Below, in pieces: positions 32,182-41,446 of a DNA stretch of 64,000 nt. The notes under the pieces were generated by a model. That model worked only from the letters and a program-made list of their open reading frames with translations, had not been told where the DNA came from and searched no databases. Made by a program: the position numbers and the translations under genes. This DNA is from Streptomyces justiciae (GTDB lineage Bacteria > Actinomycetota > Actinomycetes > Streptomycetales > Streptomycetaceae). The DNA lies in assembly GCF_015163075.1 (NCBI RefSeq), contig NZ_JADDXU010000003.1, positions 310,001-374,000 on the forward strand, read 5' to 3'. Numbering within the stretch: position 1 is the first letter of the stretch; every line of letters starts with the position of its first letter.

Positions 32182-33516
32182 GTGACCCGCTCGCCCTCCC
32201 GCGCCCTCCGCCGTGATCTGTACGCCGCCGGTGCCGCGGCCCTGCTGGTGACGGCCGCCGTACTGGTCGGCCGCCACATCCAGGACACCCGCCACACGCT
32301 CTTCGTGAGCTGGCCGCCGCTGTTCGCCAACTGGGACCCGCACCTCGGCCCCGGCACCCCGGCGGCCGTCCTCGTCGCCGCCGGGACCATCGCCTACGGC
32401 CCCGCCCTCGCCACCCGCCTCCCCTGGCGGGCGCTGCTGCCCGCGGCCTGGGGCACGGCCATGGCGTGGATCTTCTCCCTCGCCCTCATCGACGGCTGGC
32501 ACCGGGGCATCGCCCGCCGCCTGACCACCCGCTACGAGTATCTCCAGGTCATCGACCGCTTCGACGACATCCCGGCCACCCTGCGCACCTTCACCGACCA
32601 CATCCTGCTCGGCTCCCCCGACCACTGGCCCGCCCACATCGCCGGCCACCCGCCCGCCGCCACCCTCACCTTCGTCCTCCTCGACCGCATCGGGCTCCGG
32701 GGCGGCGGCTGGGCCGGGGTCTGGTGCATCGTGATCGGCGCGACGGCCTGCGTGGCCGTCCTGGTCACGATCCGCGCCCTCGCCGACGAGACCCTCGCCC
32801 GCCGCGCGGCCCCCTTCCTGGTCCTGGCCCCGGCGGCGGTGTGGATGGGCACGTCGGCGGACGCGTACTTCGCGGCGGTCGCGGCGTGGGCGGTGGCGCT
32901 GCTGGCGCTGGCGGTCACGCGGGGGTCCATGTGGTGCGCGGGCGCGTCCGGCCTGCTCTTCGGCCTGACCTGCTATCTCTCGTACGGCCTCACACTCGTC
33001 GCCCTGATCGCGGTGGCGGTGCTCGTGCTGGGCCGCCCGCGCCCCGTCCTCCTGGTACCGCTGCTCGCCGGACTGGCCGTCGTCCCGGCGCTGTTCACGC
33101 TCGCCGGGTTCGACTGGTGGGAGGCGTACCGCCTGCTGGTGACCCGCTACAACCAGGGCGCGGGCGGCGTCCGCCCGTACGGCTACTGGGTGTGGGCGAA
33201 CCTCGCCTGCACGGTCCTGATCACCGGCCTGGCGACGGTGGCGGGGCTACGGCGGACAGGCGCGGTCCTGCTACGACGGGAGGGCGACGACCGCTCCGGA
33301 GCGAGACGTCTCGCGCTCCTCGTGGCCGCCGCCCTGCTCGCCCTGCTGGTCGCCGACCTGTCCGGCATGAGCAAGGCGGAGACGGAACGCATCTGGCTGC
33401 CGTTCGCGGTGTGGCTGCTCCCGGCGTGTGCGTTCCTCACCCGGCCGCGTGCGTGGCTGATCGCGCAGGCGCTGTTGGCCCTGCTCCTCAACCACCTGCT
33501 GCGCACGGGCTGGTGA
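32182..33516 (+). CDS. Polytopic membrane protein, glycosyltransferase-like
   Basis: A 444-residue protein with about ten to eleven predicted helices and one large extracytoplasmic loop after helix 3 (DGWHRGIARRLTTRYEYLQVI, FTDHILLGSPDHWPAHIAGHPP). An acidic/His-rich first loop and a long loop ending HPP are features of GT-C type polyprenyl-sugar transferases (GT39/GT87-like), but the first-loop DxD is not clear-cut. It starts at GTG 32182 right after TAGCGTTCC, so it is probably leaderless. It is divergent from the molybdopterin oxidoreductase and ends 1 nt from the convergent DUF3500 gene. Confidence 0.72.
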   Translation: MTRSPSRALRRDLYAAGAAALLVTAAVLVGRHIQDTRHTLFVSWPPLFANWDPHLGPGTPAAVLVAAGTIAYGPALATRLPWRALLPAAWGTAMAWIFSLALIDGWHRGIARRLTTRYEYLQVIDRFDDIPATLRTFTDHILLGSPDHWPAHIAGHPPAATLTFVLLDRIGLRGGGWAGVWCIVIGATACVAVLVTIRALADETLARRAAPFLVLAPAAVWMGTSADAYFAAVAAWAVALLALAVTRGSMWCAGASGLLFGLTCYLSYGLTLVALIAVAVLVLGRPRPVLLVPLLAGLAVVPALFTLAGFDWWEAYRLLVTRYNQGAGGVRPYGYWVWANLACTVLITGLATVAGLRRTGAVLLRREGDDRSGARRLALLVAAALLALLVADLSGMSKAETERIWLPFAVWLLPACAFLTRPRAWLIAQALLALLLNHLLRTGW

Positions 33517-34833
33517 TCAGTGGTCGGTCTCCAGGTGGAGCTTGAGGAGGTCGACGCCGTAGTCGTTGCCGTTGGGGGTGCGGATGATGGTGTGGATGTG
33601 CTGCTGGGTGGGGGTGCCGTTGGGGCCGCCCGAGCTGGTGTCGCCGTCCTCGTGGTAGGCGAGCGCGGACTCGGCGTCGTACTCGATCAGGACGACGGGG
33701 CTGTGGACGCGGTAGTAGAACGCCGAGTCGTCCTCGGACTCGCCGATCCAGTAGAAGTACGTGTCGTCGAGGTGCTTCTCGATGTCCCGCAGCCAGACCC
33801 GGGAGTGGCCCTCGTCGATGGTGCCGGTGTAGACCTCGACGAGGTCGAGGAGCAGCTTCTGCTGCTTGCGGTTCAGCTCCGAGGCCTTGAGGCCCTTGTA
33901 GGGCAGGACCGCGTTGTCGTTGCCCGCGCCGACGGTGAGGTTGGTGCCGGTCTTCGTCTCGGTGCCGGGGGCGGCGGTGGCGAGTTGGGTGTCGTCGAGC
34001 GAGCGCAACAGCTTCAAGCCGGCGGCGGTCTCCTCCCTGAACAGGTGGTAGTCGACGCCGTCGTACGTGATCTTCGTGGGCTCGGAGCCGCGGAAGGTCG
34101 GGGTGGCGACGACCTGGTCGCCGAGGACGAAGTAGTTGATGACCAGGTGGTGGCCCTCGAACTGGAAGCCCCAGGGGTCGGTCGCCGACGGGGTACCCAT
34201 GATCGTGAACCAGTAGGCGTCGTAGTTGAGCGCCTTGGTGGTGTCGCCGCTGTTCTCGCCGAGGAAGTGGTTGAGCTTGCGGATCTGGGTGGCGTTCTCG
34301 AGTCCGCGCGCGGAGAGGGCGGCCTTGAGCAGCTTGATCGCCAGCTTGTACTGCTTCTCGGTCATGTCGCGCAGGGCGACACCGTCGCGGTCGTTGGAGT
34401 CGACGTTCGTCCAGTCGAGCCACTGGTCGGCGTCGATGTCGAAGAGGGTGGCCGACTTCTGGTCGTCGGTGAGCGAGTCGACGAAGGCCGCGGCCGCGCG
34501 GACGACGGGGGTCGTGGAGACGCCGGTGCGGTGGATGGCGTACAGGTCGTCGATGACGGTGCCGTCCGTGGTGACGCCCACGAAGTCGTCGTACGCGATG
34601 GTCTGCCCGAAGCCGCCACCACCGCCGGGCGGCGGGCCGGACGGGGTGGCGCTCGCCGTGGCGTCGGCGGTGGCGTCGGACGTCGTCTCGGCACCGGCCT
34701 GGCTGGCGGCGTAGCCGCCCATGACAGCGACGGCGGAGACGCCACCGGCGAGGAGGGCCTTGTTCATGAACCAGCGGCGGGAGCGGTGCTGGGCGGGGGT
34801 GCGGGGCTTGTGTCCGTGCGATGAGTTGACCAT
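33517..34833 (-). CDS. Secreted DUF3500 family protein
   Basis: A 438-residue protein. The N-terminus has a twin-arginine-type signal (HRSRRWFMNKALLAGGVSAV, cleavage after ASQAGA) followed by a Thr/Ala-rich spacer and a poly-Gly stretch. The mature part is DUF3500: VRAAAAFVDSLTDDQKSATL near the start, NYDAYWFTIMGTPSATDPWGFQFEGHHLVINY (seen in parts) in the middle, and HIHTIIRTPNGNDYG at the end. The function of the family is unknown; conserved His and Glu suggest an enzyme. An upstream TTG at 34866 is an alternative start. Confidence 0.85.
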   Translation of the reverse strand: MVNSSHGHKPRTPAQHRSRRWFMNKALLAGGVSAVAVMGGYAASQAGAETTSDATADATASATPSGPPPGGGGGFGQTIAYDDFVGVTTDGTVIDDLYAIHRTGVSTTPVVRAAAAFVDSLTDDQKSATLFDIDADQWLDWTNVDSNDRDGVALRDMTEKQYKLAIKLLKAALSARGLENATQIRKLNHFLGENSGDTTKALNYDAYWFTIMGTPSATDPWGFQFEGHHLVINYFVLGDQVVATPTFRGSEPTKITYDGVDYHLFREETAAGLKLLRSLDDTQLATAAPGTETKTGTNLTVGAGNDNAVLPYKGLKASELNRKQQKLLLDLVEVYTGTIDEGHSRVWLRDIEKHLDDTYFYWIGESEDDSAFYYRVHSPVVLIEYDAESALAYHEDGDTSSGGPNGTPTQQHIHTIIRTPNGNDYGVDLLKLHLETDH

Positions 34834-34901
34834 GGCGGTGACGATTTCGTCGACACTTAAAGCCAACGTGGCAGGGACCTGTGGATCGCCTGGGAGGCGG
34901 T

Positions 34902-35114
34902 TCAGCTCGAGAAGGCGCCGCGTGCGGTTGCGTCTATGAACGTGGTGAAGGTGGCGGGGGCGACGCGGAGGTGGCCGAGGGTGGGGTGCTTGGAGTCGCG
35001 GATGGCGATGTGGGTGGTGGGGATCGGGGCGACTTCAACACAATCGCCGCCGGTGTTACCGCTGTAACTGGACTTACGCCACGGAGAGTTGGTCAGGTCC
35101 GGAGTGCTGCCCAT
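34902..35114 (-). CDS. DUF397 family protein
   Basis: A 70-residue protein with the DUF397 signature PWRKSSYSGNTGGDCVEVA and IAIRDSKHPTLGHLRVAPATFTTFI. In Streptomyces these small proteins occur downstream of Scr1-type HTH regulators; the pair behaves as a regulator/anti-regulator or toxin-antitoxin-like module that affects development. It overlaps the HTH gene by 41 nt and is clearly co-expressed with it. Confidence 0.92.
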   Translation of the reverse strand: MGSTPDLTNSPWRKSSYSGNTGGDCVEVAPIPTTHIAIRDSKHPTLGHLRVAPATFTTFIDATARGAFSS

Positions 35115-35925
35115 AACGTTCCTCCAGTACGCGCTTGATCAGTTCCGCCGAATCCTCCACGGAGAGCGCGGCTGCCTGCAAGCTAGCGTAACGAAGGGTG
35201 GCCTCTCGAACCGTTTCCGGGCTGGCGGTCATGTGCCCCGAGATCACGTCCTCGGTGTAGACGAGATCGGGGTCCTTGTCGAAACGCAGCAGGTTGAACG
35301 AGCCGACCAGGTTGGCGTGTTCACCGATCCCGAACGGCAGCACCTGAATCCGCAGCCACCGCCTCCCGCCAAGGTCCAACAGGTGGCGGAGTTGCTCGCG
35401 CATGACCTCCACGCCGCCGATCTCGCGACGCAGCACTGCCTCATCGAGCACCACCAGCAGCAGCGGCGGCTGTTCGCGCTCAAGGATGCGCTGCCGCTCC
35501 ATACGGGCCGCGACCTGCTCATCAAGCTTCCCCGGGTTGCCGGTAGCAAGCACGGCGCGTGCATACGCCTCCGTCTGCAACAGCCCGTACACCACCTGAC
35601 ACTGGTACGTGGAGATGTACGTCGCCTTGGCCTCCATCGCAGCGTACGGCTGGAACCAACTCGGCAACTGGCTCTGCAACACCAGCCCCACCAACCCCGA
35701 GAAGAACCCCTCCGTCCCCAGCGCCGCATCCACCCGTTCGCTGAACTCCCGCGTCGGCACCTTCTGCGCGCACTCGATCTGGCCCACCAGCGACCCCGTG
35801 CAGAAGATGATCGCCCCCAGCTCGTTCAAGGTCAGCCCTGCGCTGTCGCGGCGCCGCCGCAACTCGTAGCCGTAGTAGTCCAGCGGGGACGCGCTGGGAT
35901 CAAGGTCTCGGCGGACGTGTGCCAT
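35074..35925 (-). CDS. Scr1-type helix-turn-helix regulator
   Basis: A 283-residue protein: an XRE-type HTH (about 18-72, ELRRRRDSAGLTLNELGAII and VGQIECAQKVP), then the DUF5753 domain with QSQLPSWFQPYAAMEAKATY, VVYGLLQTEAYARAVL and LVYTEDVISGHM. These are antitoxin-like regulators partnered with a DUF397 protein, present in many copies in Streptomyces and often tied to sporulation or antibiotic control. The downstream DUF397 gene overlaps by 41 nt. The ligand of the DUF5753 domain is not known. Confidence 0.92.
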   Translation of the reverse strand: MAHVRRDLDPSASPLDYYGYELRRRRDSAGLTLNELGAIIFCTGSLVGQIECAQKVPTREFSERVDAALGTEGFFSGLVGLVLQSQLPSWFQPYAAMEAKATYISTYQCQVVYGLLQTEAYARAVLATGNPGKLDEQVAARMERQRILEREQPPLLLVVLDEAVLRREIGGVEVMREQLRHLLDLGGRRWLRIQVLPFGIGEHANLVGSFNLLRFDKDPDLVYTEDVISGHMTASPETVREATLRYASLQAAALSVEDSAELIKRVLEERYGQHSGPDQLSVA

Positions 35926-36210
35926 GGGCGGTCACCCCTCGCATGCTCGGCTCATAGCCGAGAGTAACCGCCCGACTCCACTCGGGTGACGGGAATCACC
36001 CAACTCGCTCAGCCCCAGATCGCCTTGCGCATGTCGACGCGCGATGGTCGCCCGGGGATTGTCGTCCTGTTGTCGGCCACCCTCCCCGAACAACACCGGA
36101 ACAACAGCCGAGCAACGTACCGTTGGTTGACTGCTTGACCAGACGGGCACACACGGTGTTCGTCCGCGGCCCTTCGCACTACCCAGAGTCGCCCAGGAGG
36201 GCCCACCCCG
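35926..36210. other. Divergent intergenic region (285 nt)
   Basis: It separates the Scr1-type regulator from the AfsR-like regulator and must hold both promoters. No gene or strong dyad is seen. AGGAGG at 36195-36200 is the ribosome-binding site of the AfsR-like gene. Confidence 0.5.
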
Positions 36211-38204
36211 GTGAACTCCCGTCACGGACACGAGATGCGGTTCGGCGTACTCGGCCCCGTAGAGGTGCTGAGGGACAACGTTGCCCTGGAACTGGGGCCG
36301 CGCCAACGGCGGTTGCTGCTCGTCCGGCTGCTCATCGAGGACGGCCGGCCCGTCTCGCAGGACACGCTCCTCAACGACCTGTGGCCGACCGACCGTCCCA
36401 CCGGCGCCGCCTCCTCCGTGCGGGCCCACGTCAGCAGGCTACGCGCGGCCCTCGACCCGGTACGGCAGGGTCTGCTGGTCAGCGGCCCGTCCGGGTACGC
36501 CCTGAAGGTGCCGCGCGAGGCCCGGGACACCACGCTCTTCGAGGAGGCGGTGGGCCGGGCTCGCGACGCCCTTCGGGGCCGCCAACTCACCATCGCACGG
36601 CAGGAGATCGACGCCGCGCTGGCATTGTGGCGGGGCGAGGCGCTGGCCGAGGCCGGCGAGCACGCCTTCGCGATCCGGGAACGTGCCCGGCTCGACGCCG
36701 CCCTCGACGACGCGAAGGAACTGCGGGCCACGATCCTGGTCCAGCAGGGGGAGACGGAACTGGCGATCGACGTCGCCGAGGGCCTCGTACTGAAGGCACC
36801 GCTGCGGGAGACGTCGTGGGCGCTGCTGATGCGGGCGCTGTACGCGGCCGGGCGGCCGGTCGAGGCGCTCAAGCAGTACGAGCGGTTCCGGGACATGCTG
36901 GCCACGGAGCTCGGCCTCGACCCCAGCTGAGGGACCTGCACACGGCGGTGCTGCGCCACGACGTCGCCGTACTCGGTACGGCGGTGACGGGGGCGTCGCT
37001 GCCACCGGGGCCCGCCGTCACCGTGCGGCGCCCGCGGCCCGCCCCGTTCGTCGGCCGGGCCGCGGAGACGGCGCGGCTGGACGTGCTGCTGGCGGCCGGG
37101 GCCGCGGGGCGGCCGCAGTGGGCCGTGGTCGACGGGGAGCAGGGGGCGGGCAAGACGCGGCTGCTGGACGAAGTGGCCGCGCGGGCGGCGGCGGCCGGGT
37201 TCACAGTCGCCCGTACCCGGGCCGGTCAGGCGCTCAGCGGCAACCGCGGCATCTCGCAGACCTGCCCGACCGTGCAGCTGCTCGACGCGCTGCGGCAGGA
37301 CGGCAAGGACTCCGCCGAGGACGAGGTCGCGCAGAAGGACCCCCTCGCCACGGTCGTCGATGAGCTGACGCAGGGGCCCACCCTGGTCGTCGTCGACGAC
37401 CTCGACCGGGCGCCGCAGGGTTTCCACCGACTGCTGCGGCGGCTGTCGCAGGTGCTGCGGGAGGCCCCGGTGGTGTTCGTGTGCACCCTGCGCAATCCCG
37501 ACGCGCCCGTCTCCAGCGTCCTGCTCGCGGACCTGGCCCTGCTCGGCGCGACCTGGCTCACCCTGGAGCCGCTGACGCTCGACGACGTGGCCGAACTACT
37601 GGCCGCACAGGGCGAGTTCGCCTCGCCCGCCGAGGTGGCGGCGCTGCACCGGCGCTCCGAGGGGCACCCCTTCACCCTCGTCGACCTGCTCGCCCTGCCG
37701 CCCGGCCGGCGTACCGGCCCGGACGCCCAGATCCCGGCCGCCGTCCGCAACATCCTGCATGCGCGGCTGCTCGAACTGCCGGACACGGCACGGACGATGC
37801 TCGCCTTCGCCGCCGCCGACGGGGAGTGGCTGGACGTCAGCCTCCTCGCCGACGCGCAGGGGCTGGCGCCGGACGAGCTGCTGCCGCTGATCGACGCCGC
37901 CGTCACCGCCCGCGTCCTGGTGTGGGACGCGGAGCCCGGCACCGCCGACACCACCGGCACGGGCCGCTACCGGCTGCCCGAACTCCCCCGCGACGTCGTG
38001 CTGAGCACCCAGACCGCGTCCGCCCGGCAGCTCCGGCACGCGGCCCTCGCCCGCGAGCTGGCGCGACGGGCCGGTGACGAGGCCGTCGTGGAGCGACTCG
38101 CCCGGCATCTGCGCGCGGCGGGCCCCATGGCTCCGGACATGTCACCGGACGTGACATCGCCCGGCGTTACTCCCCACTCTCCTCATCCCAGGAGTCCGCG
38201 ATGA
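36211..38204 (+). pseudogene. AfsR/SARP-type regulator split by a frameshift
   Basis: The first frame (GTG 36211 to TGA 36930, 239 aa) is a winged helix plus BTAD domain: MRFGVLGPVEVLRDN, then ASSVRAHVSRLRAAL and a BTAD ending MLATELGLDPS. The family continues at this point as P-x-L-R-x-L-H, and that continuation (QLRDLHTAVLRHD) is present in another frame, followed by an ATPase domain (Walker A DGEQGAGKTRLL, Walker B LVVVDDLDRA) to 38204. The break lies in GACCCCAGCTGAGG (about 36921-36934). Loss of one copy of a tandem CCCCAGC would produce it. The TPR part of full AfsR is missing. Either a natural pseudogene or a sequencing error; a separate SARP and ATPase remain possible. Confidence 0.82.
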
Positions 38205-39130
38205 GCACCAAGACAGGACCCCAGCGTTATCCCGGCGCCAGCCGCGCCAACTGGTACCAGGACGACTTCGGCGGTGACCCCATGGAGGTCAACGTCGTCG
38301 TCCTGCACACCACCGAGGGCCGGACCCTGCCCGGCTACGAGGGCGGCGCCACCGCCCCCAACCTGACGGCGGTCCCGGACCTCGCCGCCAAGAAGCTGAA
38401 GTGGTACCAGCACTTCGACATAGAGACCTCCTCCCGCGCCCTGGTGAACCTGCGGGGCGGCGTCGAGACGAACACCCTGAACGTCTGCCAGGTCGAACTC
38501 GTCGGCACCTGCGACCCCAAGACCCAGAAGAAGTGGATGGGCGCGGGCCAGGCCCACATCTACTGGCCGGAGGCCCCCGACTGGGCGCTGGAGGGCGTCG
38601 CCAGGTTCCTGTCATGGATGCACGAGCAGCACGGCGTACCCCTGTCGGGGCCGAAGGAGTGGCCCGCATACCCGGAGTCGTACGGCAGTGGCGGCCAGCG
38701 GTTCACGGCGGCCGAGTGGACGGACTTCAAGGGCATCTGCGGGCACATGCACGTGGCCGAGAACGTCCACGGCGATCCCGGTGCGATCGACTTCGCCCGG
38801 CTGCTGAAGCACGCCAAGGCCGACCTCGACGTGGACGACGACGACACTCCGGGCGGCACCGGCTCCACCACCACCCCGGCCAAGCCCAAGATCCCCGCCT
38901 TCCCGGGCCGCAAGTACTTCACGGCGGGCGCCGCCAACGCCCATGTCCTCGCGCTCGGCAAGCAGTTGGTGAAGCGCGGCTTCGGCGACCACTACAAGGT
39001 CGGGCCCAGCAGGACGTGGGGCGAGGCGGACCGGCTCAACGTCCGGGACTTCCAGAAGTCCCGCAAGGAGCTGCGCGGTGACGCGGACGGCACGCCGGGT
39101 CCGCTGACGTGGCGGCTGCTGTTCTCGTAG
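38201..39130 (+). CDS. N-acetylmuramoyl-L-alanine amidase-like protein with peptidoglycan-binding domain
   Basis: A 309-residue protein without a signal peptide. The N-terminal half resembles amidase_2: MEVNVVVLHTTEGRTLPGYE (the His after VVL is a zinc ligand), then SRALVNLRGGVETNTLNVCQVELVGT and CGHMHVAENVHGDPGAIDF (second His and a catalytic residue). A Thr/Pro linker (about 205-225) leads to a C-terminal peptidoglycan-binding domain (VLALGKQLVKRGFGDHYKVG...WGEADRLNVRDFQKS). The layout is that of a phage-type endolysin. The ATG overlaps the end of the AfsR-like gene by 4 nt. Confidence 0.82.
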   Translation: MSTKTGPQRYPGASRANWYQDDFGGDPMEVNVVVLHTTEGRTLPGYEGGATAPNLTAVPDLAAKKLKWYQHFDIETSSRALVNLRGGVETNTLNVCQVELVGTCDPKTQKKWMGAGQAHIYWPEAPDWALEGVARFLSWMHEQHGVPLSGPKEWPAYPESYGSGGQRFTAAEWTDFKGICGHMHVAENVHGDPGAIDFARLLKHAKADLDVDDDDTPGGTGSTTTPAKPKIPAFPGRKYFTAGAANAHVLALGKQLVKRGFGDHYKVGPSRTWGEADRLNVRDFQKSRKELRGDADGTPGPLTWRLLFS

Positions 39131-39155
39131 CCCTTCGACGGCTGTCGGTTCCGTG

Positions 39156-39180
39156 AGCCCGCGGTGAAGCATCGCGGGCT
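39156..39180. terminator. Terminator-like hairpin after the amidase gene
   Basis: AGCCCGCG (39156-39163) pairs with CGCGGGCT (39173-39180). A second, stronger repeat ACCGGCCCGG/CCGGGCCGGT follows at 39200-39209 and 39229-39238. Confidence 0.6.
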
Positions 39181-39308
39181 TCGCGTGAAGGATCACGGGA
39201 CCGGCCCGGACGCCAACTCCCGGTGATCCCGGGCCGGTTACGACCAAGCTCGCTGCATGACGACGCGCGCAGGGCGGCCCCGCCCGCGGTACTCCCCCAC
39301 ACCTCCTC

Positions 39309-39515
39309 CCGGCGTACGGCCAGGTCGACGACTCCACGATCTTCGACTCGGCCTACTTCAAGGTCCAGATCAAGAAGTCGCAGTCCGGCACGGACCCGGC
39401 CGGGTTTTCGGCGTCCGCAATCTTGACCGGCACCTCCGTGGACCCTTACGTTCCCGTCTCGGTAAACGGTTACTACCAGATTCCCGTCCACCGAGAAGAG
39501 GTCGCTCAACGATGA
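39309..39515 (+). pseudogene. C-terminal remnant of an unrecognised protein
   Basis: This frame reads PAYGQVDDSTIFDSAYFKVQ, then IKKSQSGTDPAGFSASAI, LTGTSVDPYVPVSVNGYY and QIPVHREEVAQR and ends in a TGA that overlaps the start of the GH97 gene (39512). The amino acid composition is that of a real beta-rich protein, but no start codon is in frame and the DNA before 39300 does not continue it. It is the end of a gene that lost its front, with the coupled downstream gene intact. Family not recognised. Confidence 0.5.
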
Positions 39516-41446
39516 GAGCTTCAGGAGAGCCGGGCTCCCCGTCCCGTCGGCGCGTCCTCAAGGGCGCGGCCGTCGCCGCCGGAACGGCGGTCGTGGGCCT
39601 GACCGGAACCCCCGCCCACGCGTCCGGCCCCCGCGACTGCGCGGCCACCGCCCGCATGGGCGCCAACGCCATCACCCTGTCGGTGACGGACGGCGCCCTG
39701 AGCTGGTCGGCGACCCGCGAGGGCATGACGGTGATCGGCACCTCCGCCCTGGGATTCACGCTGGCCGACGGCACGGTCCTCGGCAACGATGTCATCGTCC
39801 TGGACGGCGACCGCGACACCGTCCATCGCACCTGGTCCCCGGTCTACGGCCGCAACGCCACCGTCACCGACCACTACCAGGAACAGCGCTGGCGCCTGCG
39901 GGACGCCGCGACGGGCATCCGGTTCGGCGTGCAGATCCGCGCGTACAAGTCGGGCGTGGCACTGCGGTACGTCCTGTTCGGCACCGGAACGGCCGTCATA
40001 GCCGACGAGTTGACGACGTTCGCCTTTCCGGACGGCACCACGGTCTACAGCGCCCGGGACGAGGACGCGTACGTGCCCGTGGCCCCCGGCGCGATCCCGG
40101 TCACCGGTACCTCCACCACGGACAACGGCCCCCTCACCGACCTCCCGTTGACCGCCACGCTCGCCGAGGGCCTCATAGCCTGCGTCTGCGAGTCGGCGCG
40201 CCTGAACTACCCACGCCTGATGCTGAGTTCGATGGAGGGCGACGGCAACACCCTCTCCGCGTACCTCATGGAGCACACAGCCCGCGGCACCGGCGAGGTG
40301 GAACCGACCTCCACGGTCACCACGCCCTTCGCCACTCCCTGGCGGGTGCTGGTCACGGGCTCCACCCACGCCGAACTCATCGACAACGCCGAGCTGGTCC
40401 TGAACCTGGCCCCGCCGAACGTCCTCCCCGACACCTCCTGGATCAAGCCGGGCAAGGTCTTCCGCTGCGAACTCACCACCGCCGCGGGCCTCGCGGGCGT
40501 CGACTTCGCGGTGGCCCGCGGCATCGACTACATCGAGTACGACGCGGGTTGGTACGGCCCCGAGTTCACCACGGTGGACGCGACCACGCCCATCGCCGCG
40601 ATCGACCTGCCGTCGGTCATCTCGTACGCCACGAGCAAGTCCATCGGCGTCTTCCTCTACGTCAACCGCCTGGCCCTGACCGACGCGGACGCCCTCTTCG
40701 CGCTCTACAAGAGCTGGGGCGTCACGGGCATCAAGCTCGGCTTCATCAACGACGGCACCCAGTCGATGACCGACCGGATCACGGCGTGGGCGCGCACGGC
40801 CGCCGAGCACGAGCTGCTGATCGACATGCACGACGACGTCCGCCCGGCGGGCCTGGAGCGGACGTACCCCAACTACCTGAGCCTGGAGGGCGTTCGCGGC
40901 AACGAGCAGTTCCCGACCGCCACGCACAACGTGACCCTGCCCTTCGCCCGCAACATCGGCGGCCCCCTCGACTACACGATCTGCTACGGCCAGTCCCGCA
41001 ACAAGACGACCAACGCCCACCAGATGGCGATGGCGGCGGTGTACTACCAGCCCCTCAACTTCCTTTTCTGGTACGACAAACCGTCGAAGTACGCGACCCC
41101 CGCGAACTGGCCGGGCCTGCCGTGGTTCAACGCGATCCCGACGACCTGGGACGAGAGCAGGGCGCTGGCCGGCCGGATCGGCGAGTACGCGGCGGTGGCC
41201 CGCCGCCACGGCACCACCTGGTACCTGGGCGCGATGACGAACGAGACGGCGAGAACGCTGTCCCTCCCGCTGACGTTCCTGACCCCCGACACGCCATACA
41301 CGGCGACGATCTACGCGGACGGCACCCCGGGCACGAGCCCGTTCCGCACACCGGTGGTGGTGAGCAGCGTGAGCGTCACGTCGAAGACCACGCTGGAGGT
41401 GGCGATGGCCGCGGCGGGCGGCCAGGCGGTGATGTTCACGCCTTAG
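39512..41446 (+). CDS. GH97 family alpha-glycosidase, Tat-secreted
   Basis: A 644-residue protein with a Tat signal (SRRRVLKGAAVAAGTAVVGL, cleavage after AHA). An N-terminal GH97 beta-sandwich (about 45-300) is followed by the (beta/alpha)8 barrel with FAVARGIDYIEYDAGWYGPE and GVTGIKLGFINDG, then LLIDMHDDVRPAGLERTYPN and GNEQFPTATHNVTLPFAR. The last 100 residues form the C-terminal beta-domain. GH97 enzymes hydrolyse alpha-glucosides or alpha-galactosides with a calcium-assisted mechanism; which linkage is not decided here. Its start overlaps the stop of the upstream fragment. The 3' end overlaps the IMPase gene by 11 nt. Confidence 0.88.
   Translation: MRASGEPGSPSRRRVLKGAAVAAGTAVVGLTGTPAHASGPRDCAATARMGANAITLSVTDGALSWSATREGMTVIGTSALGFTLADGTVLGNDVIVLDGDRDTVHRTWSPVYGRNATVTDHYQEQRWRLRDAATGIRFGVQIRAYKSGVALRYVLFGTGTAVIADELTTFAFPDGTTVYSARDEDAYVPVAPGAIPVTGTSTTDNGPLTDLPLTATLAEGLIACVCESARLNYPRLMLSSMEGDGNTLSAYLMEHTARGTGEVEPTSTVTTPFATPWRVLVTGSTHAELIDNAELVLNLAPPNVLPDTSWIKPGKVFRCELTTAAGLAGVDFAVARGIDYIEYDAGWYGPEFTTVDATTPIAAIDLPSVISYATSKSIGVFLYVNRLALTDADALFALYKSWGVTGIKLGFINDGTQSMTDRITAWARTAAEHELLIDMHDDVRPAGLERTYPNYLSLEGVRGNEQFPTATHNVTLPFARNIGGPLDYTICYGQSRNKTTNAHQMAMAAVYYQPLNFLFWYDKPSKYATPANWPGLPWFNAIPTTWDESRALAGRIGEYAAVARRHGTTWYLGAMTNETARTLSLPLTFLTPDTPYTATIYADGTPGTSPFRTPVVVSSVSVTSKTTLEVAMAAAGGQAVMFTP

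Noticed and set aside
39257..39511. Upstream ATG at 39257 in frame with GH97
   Set aside because: It would add 85 basic residues before a perfect Tat signal; the coding signal there is in another frame (remnant 39309-39515).
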